Source: Parasedimentitalea denitrificans | Lineage (GTDB): Bacteria > Pseudomonadota > Alphaproteobacteria > Rhodobacterales > Rhodobacteraceae | DNA length: 64,000 nucleotides | Assembly (NCBI RefSeq): GCF_011813015.1 | Contig: NZ_QHLQ01000016.1 | Coordinates: forward strand, 34,248-98,247 | Direction of reading: 5' to 3' | Shown here: piece after piece, positions 61,173 through 64,000 of the stretch | Layout of the letters: every line of letters begins with the position of its first letter | How positions within the stretch are numbered: position 1 is the first letter of the stretch | Made by a program: the position numbers and the translations under genes | Notes under the pieces: generated by a model | Seen by the model: the letters and a program-made list of their open reading frames with translations, nothing else | Database searches by the model: none | What the model was told of the DNA's origin: nothing

Positions 61173-63401
61173 TTACTCAGCCACACGTCTGAACTGAGAA
61201 TTGAAAACGCCAAATGAATACACGTTCGAAATATGCTTTACCTCGTTCGTTGATTTTTCCCGGTTAATGTAAACGTTGTTGCATTCTTCCCGATCGAGAT
61301 GGACAGCGAGAATGCGGTGACAAAACTGGTCGCCCTTGATGGACCAGGTCCCAGTCAAGTCAACGCCGTTCATCCATTGGAATGTCATCGCAATCGTTCC
61401 GTCCGGACTTCGTACTTCACTGTAGGGGGCACCGAATGGGCCCACACTGTGCACTTCGACATAACTTTCTGAAAATAGCTCGATCAGGTCATCATGCCGT
61501 ACCCTGTCATCTTCCCGTCCATTGCCAAAATCATAGGGCAAATCCGGTACTCCTGCGGCGGAAAATGCGTTTGCCCAGTCCTCGAAAATGCTCTGATCAG
61601 CGTAGATGTCGAAGTAGGGTTTCTGCCATGTCAAATTCCCCCAAACAGTGTCCTTCAAAAATAAGGCGCCATACGACTTAGCAACTTCCAGATTTCCACT
61701 GCGTGCGTGGGCATTTGCGGCAACCGAGTAGTATTCGATATTGTAAGATTCTTCAGTTGGGATGTCGGCAATAAGAGACAGTGCTTTTTCCACGTCATTT
61801 AGCCGCAGGTATTGATGAATGAGGTCGTATTTTTCGGCAGAATTCAACCTGGGCGAAAGGGCTTCATAAGTGGAGAATTCCGTTCTTGCCTCCTCTGATT
61901 GCCCCGAAGCAAGAAGGGCTTGACCCAGGATGTTCCTCAACCACGGTTCATTAGGCCGAAAAAACACAGCCCCCTTAGCGTCAGCAACGGCCTTTTCCCG
62001 ATTCAGTTTTTGAATTGAAAACAGGATTTGCAGCCCGATTGCCTTCGGGTGCGATGGGTTCAGTTTCAAGATTTGATCGACGGCCCTCTTGGCCTCCTCG
62101 AACGCGTGGGGCGCGAAACGAATGGTATTGTAGCTTTTACTCCAGATTTCGAAATTTACCTCAGCAATCCCAAGATAAGCGTCGACAAACTCCGGGTCAT
62201 TTTCGACCGCAAATTCATATGCGTGAAGGGCATCTTTGAGTTCGAAAAAATTACCGCTGCCACGAAAGTTTTCGGCAGTCGAATAAGCGAGATAGGCATC
62301 AATAGTTGCCATGGGACTGGTTGCCAGTATTTCTCTCTCAACTGGACTAATCTTAACTTTCATCGCGCTGGTCGCGTTCTGCTTAAGCGTTGCCAATAGG
62401 TCGAAAATTTCTGCTGAAGGCCCACTCATAGTTTGTTCCCATATGACCTCCTCGCTCCCGTTTTGCGTGTCGCGAAGGCGTGCCGCGATTTCAATGGTGC
62501 CGTCTTCCGAGTACACAGTTCCGTCCAGAATGTAGCGGATGCCGAGATCTTCAGGCAGGTCTTCACGCGTGACCTCGATGCCTTTGTATGCCATTGAAAC
62601 GTTGCGCGGCGATATTGTCAGCCCTTTCAACCGGGCGAAGGAAGCGATCAGATTTTCAGTCGCCGCGTCGGCAAATGCCTTGTTAGAGGAGATTTCGGAT
62701 TTCAGCGGCAAAATCAGGAGCCTGGGCTCCCCGGGTCCACGTGTCGCGACGCTGTCAAAGACTAAATATCCACCGCTTGCGATCAGAAAAAAGACGGCTA
62801 ATGCGGCCAAACCGTTTCGGACCAAACTGGAACGTAGTGCTTTTGATTTGACGATTTTGCCGATGTCACCAGGATCAAGCAGAATTTTGAACGTTGAAAT
62901 TGGTTCAGACAGGTTCTTTACCTTCTGCGGGCCAAGATCAGCGAACCCCAAGTCAAGCTTGCCTTTCACGCTGTTAAAAACAGCCTCTGAAATGGAAATG
63001 CCGCCCGGTTCCGCCAGACCTTCCAATCTTGAGGCCACGTTCACGCCGTCGCCGAAGATGTCGTCGCCATCGTGAATGATGTCACCAAGGTTGATACCGA
63101 CACGATAGGTAATGCGACGATCTTCGGGGATATCCACTTCGCGGTCTGCCATCTCGCGCTGGACGGCAACCGAGCACAATACAGCGTTAATTGCGCTGGG
63201 AAACTCGATGAGCGCTCCGTCGCCAGTGGTTTTGACAACACGGCCACCGAATTCCTTCACTTTCGGATTGATGAGATCGTCGTTGATCGCTTTTTGTCGG
63301 GCGATCGTACCTTCCTCATCGACTTCCATCAGGCGGCTGTAGCCAACCATGTCGGCGGCAACAATCGCGGCCAGTCTTCTGGATTCCAATTTGGTGGACA
63401 T
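61173..63401 (-). CDS. Class III adenylate/guanylate cyclase with TPR domain (copy 2)
   Basis: A 742-residue paralogue of the 58654-60879 gene with the same order: cyclase domain, one membrane helix (LAALAVFFLIASGGYLVF), FlgO/TolB-like region and TPR repeats. The cyclase residues are the same. The N-terminal third is almost identical between copies, while the TPR part has diverged strongly. ATG 63401 (MSTKLESRR) is chosen to match copy 1; a start at 63419 is less likely. About 290 bp separate the copies, and both have the same upstream sequence. Confidence 0.9.
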   Translation of the reverse strand: MSTKLESRRLAAIVAADMVGYSRLMEVDEEGTIARQKAINDDLINPKVKEFGGRVVKTTGDGALIEFPSAINAVLCSVAVQREMADREVDIPEDRRITYRVGINLGDIIHDGDDIFGDGVNVASRLEGLAEPGGISISEAVFNSVKGKLDLGFADLGPQKVKNLSEPISTFKILLDPGDIGKIVKSKALRSSLVRNGLAALAVFFLIASGGYLVFDSVATRGPGEPRLLILPLKSEISSNKAFADAATENLIASFARLKGLTISPRNVSMAYKGIEVTREDLPEDLGIRYILDGTVYSEDGTIEIAARLRDTQNGSEEVIWEQTMSGPSAEIFDLLATLKQNATSAMKVKISPVEREILATSPMATIDAYLAYSTAENFRGSGNFFELKDALHAYEFAVENDPEFVDAYLGIAEVNFEIWSKSYNTIRFAPHAFEEAKRAVDQILKLNPSHPKAIGLQILFSIQKLNREKAVADAKGAVFFRPNEPWLRNILGQALLASGQSEEARTEFSTYEALSPRLNSAEKYDLIHQYLRLNDVEKALSLIADIPTEESYNIEYYSVAANAHARSGNLEVAKSYGALFLKDTVWGNLTWQKPYFDIYADQSIFEDWANAFSAAGVPDLPYDFGNGREDDRVRHDDLIELFSESYVEVHSVGPFGAPYSEVRSPDGTIAMTFQWMNGVDLTGTWSIKGDQFCHRILAVHLDREECNNVYINREKSTNEVKHISNVYSFGVFNSQFRRVAE

Positions 63402-63541
63402 ATGTGCCCCGCAACTCAAATAAACGTCGTGTCCCTATCCAGGGCGACCATACACAAGTTTCAAGAATTAGTCATTTTCGTTGAATTCCCTCGATCACAT
63501 TGCAACTTGCAGTTCAACAGTCGCGGCCAAAGGCCCAAGCG
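63402..63541. repeat. Duplicated upstream region, copy 2
   Basis: Nearly identical to 60880-61018, with a few substitutions near TTCGTTGAATTC. Similarity stops near 63540. Confidence 0.8.
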
Positions 63542-63900
63542 TATGTCGATGTCTTTTGAAAGCCGGTCGACGAGATCCTCAACTCAATCCTCTTTGTGAT
63601 GATCGGTTCGAGATCTTCGCGATCACTGATGGCTACCTGCTGCAGAGTTTCTAAGCCAACACTTGCCCTGTTGGGACGCCTGGCGGCAGGTACAGTTCCC
63701 AATATCATGCTGAGTGGTCCAGGCGTCATCAAAGGCGATATCATTCCCTTGATGACCAGGGGGGATATGTCTTCGCCAAAATCGGTTCCGTGAATCCGAT
63801 GTTTCAAAATTGAGAACCAAACCGGGATACAAAATTACAGCTTGACCCCATATCCTCAATATTTTACGTTTAAATATAGCAATATCAAAGGTTTAGCATG
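63542..63900. other. Gene-free right end of the island
   Basis: Short frames on both strands exist (for example a minus-strand one over 63542-63807) but none looks like a known protein. The stretch becomes AT-rich just before attR (63860-63895), a usual feature of attachment regions. Confidence 0.4.
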
Positions 63901-63922
63901 GAATCCTACCACCCCAGCCAGT
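63901..63922 (+). repeat. attR core of the tRNA-Gln island
   Basis: A 22-bp perfect copy of 18324-18345 (GAATCCTACC...CAGCCAGT), lacking the rest of the tRNA. The base before it differs from attL, which fixes the left edge of the shared core. About 78 bases of presumed chromosome follow to the window end. Confidence 0.9.
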
Positions 63923-64000
63923 ACTTCCTGACATAGACTAACGACCGCGTATCTGGCCCACTGTGGCTCAGAATGCCCCTAGAAATGCCCCCCTTCGACC

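Larger units (their letters stand above)
18346..63922. mobile_element. Genomic island integrated in tRNA-Gln
   Basis: The interval is bracketed by a perfect 22-bp direct repeat of the tRNA-Gln 3' end, and a tyrosine integrase follows the tRNA end. Content between the repeats is accessory: recombinases, SIR2-HerA, a McrBC-derived operon, nucleases, a metabolic cassette and tandem cyclase genes. I see no conjugation genes, so it would need outside help to transfer, or may move only by excision and natural or phage-borne uptake. Confidence 0.88.

Noticed and set aside
63514..63859. Two overlapping minus-strand frames near attR as a transposase fragment
   Set aside because: Neither shows a DDE motif, terminal inverted repeat or family resemblance I can defend.

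Overview
The window reads as an alphaproteobacterial chromosome, most likely a Rhodobacterales (Roseobacter-group) bacterium. The evidence is the compact core block at 10.3-17.5 kb: yacG, a short RNase E/G, maf, infA, an LMW-phosphatase/arsenate-reductase-like gene, a UPF0262 gene, hisD, a DUF2948 gene and murA all run on the minus strand. This order is familiar from that group. The species cannot be named from the sequence alone.

Three layers are visible. (1) Positions 1-10307 look like one end of an integrated mobilizable element lying against the 3' end of tRNA-Phe(GAA). It carries a primase-type replication protein with iteron-like repeats, a KfrA-like protein, a MobA/MobL relaxase beside an RSF1010-like oriT candidate, a TraD/MobC-like protein and a type IIG restriction-methylation enzyme. 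Its integrase and other end would lie left of the window. (2) Positions 10308-18343 are core chromosome with tRNA-Phe, tRNA-Thr(GGT) and tRNA-Gln(TTG). (3) Positions 18346-63922 are a complete island of about 45.6 kb inserted in tRNA-Gln. A tyrosine integrase follows the tRNA directly, and a 22-bp piece of the tRNA 3' end recurs at 63901-63922.

Inside the island, 20.6-25.7 kb is a second recombination module: an HTH protein, two overlapping tyrosine recombinases, and a KfrA-like protein with a palindromic operator. The section at 25.9-46.6 kb is a defence block. It has a phage-type poly-gamma-glutamate hydrolase, a SIR2-HerA (Nezha-like) pair, an exported HNH nuclease, and a tightly coupled five-gene operon (32201-43215). 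The operon encodes an SF1/UPF1-like helicase with a C-terminal Vsr-like nuclease domain, a membrane-anchored coiled-coil protein, a membrane-anchored coiled-coil McrB-type AAA+ NTPase, a McrC/DUF2357 protein and an Hsp70-like protein. This matches the predicted CoCoNuT class of McrBC-derived systems. Downstream is a 794-residue protein that combines hydrophobic glycine-rich segments with a PD-(D/E)XK-like nuclease motif; I do not recognise it.

The right third (46.6-58.5 kb) is metabolic cargo. It includes two decayed genes, an MFS transporter, and an electrophile- or carbonyl-handling set: alpha/beta hydrolase, a tandemly duplicated YdhR-like protein, glyoxalase I, a cupin, an HxlR regulator with twin operators, and a LysR/old-yellow-enzyme pair. 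The last 5 kb holds two tandem adenylate cyclase-TPR paralogues that were duplicated together with their upstream DNA.
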